A DNA stretch of 64,000 bases from Anthoceros angustus. Taxonomy: Eukaryota > Streptophyta > Anthocerotopsida > Anthocerotales > Anthocerotaceae. The notes below the pieces were generated by a model. The model worked only from the letters and a program-made list of their open reading frames with translations, ran no database searches and was not told where the DNA came from. Position numbers and translations under genes: made by a program. The DNA lies in the NCBI GenBank assembly GCA_010909165.1, contig MU008211.1, positions 186,001-250,000 of the forward strand, given 5' to 3'. Within the stretch, counting starts at the first letter, position 1. Every line of letters begins with the position of its first letter. This document shows positions 63,631-64,000 of the stretch, piece by piece.

Positions 63631-64000
63631 AAAACAAAATTAGCAAATAATTAAGGCATGAGCCTAGAGATACAAATAAACCCAATTCCCTCAAGAGTAC
63701 AAGGACAAAATAAAAAATGATGGTGACCTGAGGAAGATTTACTAAAAAGATAGGAATTGTTATACTCTCATTCCATCTTGGATTTATACAACTGAATGTG
63801 AAACTAGTCGAATGCTCAAAACTTGGGATAAGTCTTTCAGCTCCATGATATCTTGGTTGAAAAATTAAGATAAATGACTCTTCCTATGTAAATACTTGAT
63901 TCTTCCTATGGTGATGATATATCAGCTCAAATTTTACTATGACTATCTAGGATACAAAACAACCACTATGTTGAAGAAAGATGGTACTTCTTCATCTAAA
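63631..64000. repeat. Direct repeat, right copy, with duplicated C2 exon
   Basis: Right copy of the repeat at 62,043-62,410. It carries a base-for-base copy of the first C2 exon at 63,728-63,883 on the minus strand, with both splice sites intact. It could be a duplicated exon of the same gene or the truncated end of a second tandem PI3K copy beyond the window. Confidence 0.95.

Overview
The window looks like nuclear DNA of a seed-free vascular plant, most likely a fern. The main clue is an intronless PPR protein (38,225-41,137, minus) whose C-terminal domain is of the DYW:KP type (KKPA in the PG-box position, terminal GRP instead of DYW). That class is known from hornworts, lycophytes and ferns that perform U-to-C organelle RNA editing. 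Everything around it fits a large, retrotransposon-rich plant genome.

Layout. 1-32.7 kb is a nest of decayed Ty3/gypsy LTR retrotransposons, nearly all on the minus strand. A distinct element (here G2: LTRs 18,957-21,008 and 26,145-28,018) sits between pol remnants (about 11-18 kb) and gag/PBS remnants (28-29.76 kb) of a second lineage (G1). The left part (5.9-14.6 kb) is a patchwork of repeated LTR and integrase blocks. 32.7-34.7 kb is a truncated minus-strand Ty1/copia element with a 192-bp LTR and a tRNA-iMet primer site. 35.3-38.1 kb is a frameshifted DHX37/Ecm16-type DEAH helicase pseudogene that keeps an intron and carries a small internal inversion; it converges on the PPR gene. 42.1-47.4 kb is gag plus tandemly duplicated LTR of a third gypsy element (G3), followed by GC-rich transposon-like sequence to 49.87 kb. 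A plus-strand copia pol remnant (49.9-52.3 kb), more LTR debris and a copy of the 5.9-11 kb LTR family (54.29-55.55 kb) follow.

From about 55.6 kb the sequence becomes strongly AT-rich. On the minus strand (57,964-62,990) I could assemble by eye 17 in-phase exons of a phosphoinositide 3-kinase with the end of a Ras-binding domain, then C2, helical and catalytic domains. Motifs and activation loop are class I-like, not the class III Vps34 type that is the PI3K usually described in plants. This is the most surprising content of the window. Its 5' end is not in view or not recognised, and the first C2 exon is present twice because of a 1.59-kb direct repeat reaching the window edge.

Apart from the PPR gene and the PI3K gene I see no intact host gene, and no tRNA, rRNA or CRISPR array. 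The genes do not form a functional cluster; the window is two probable genes and one pseudogene separated by transposon debris.
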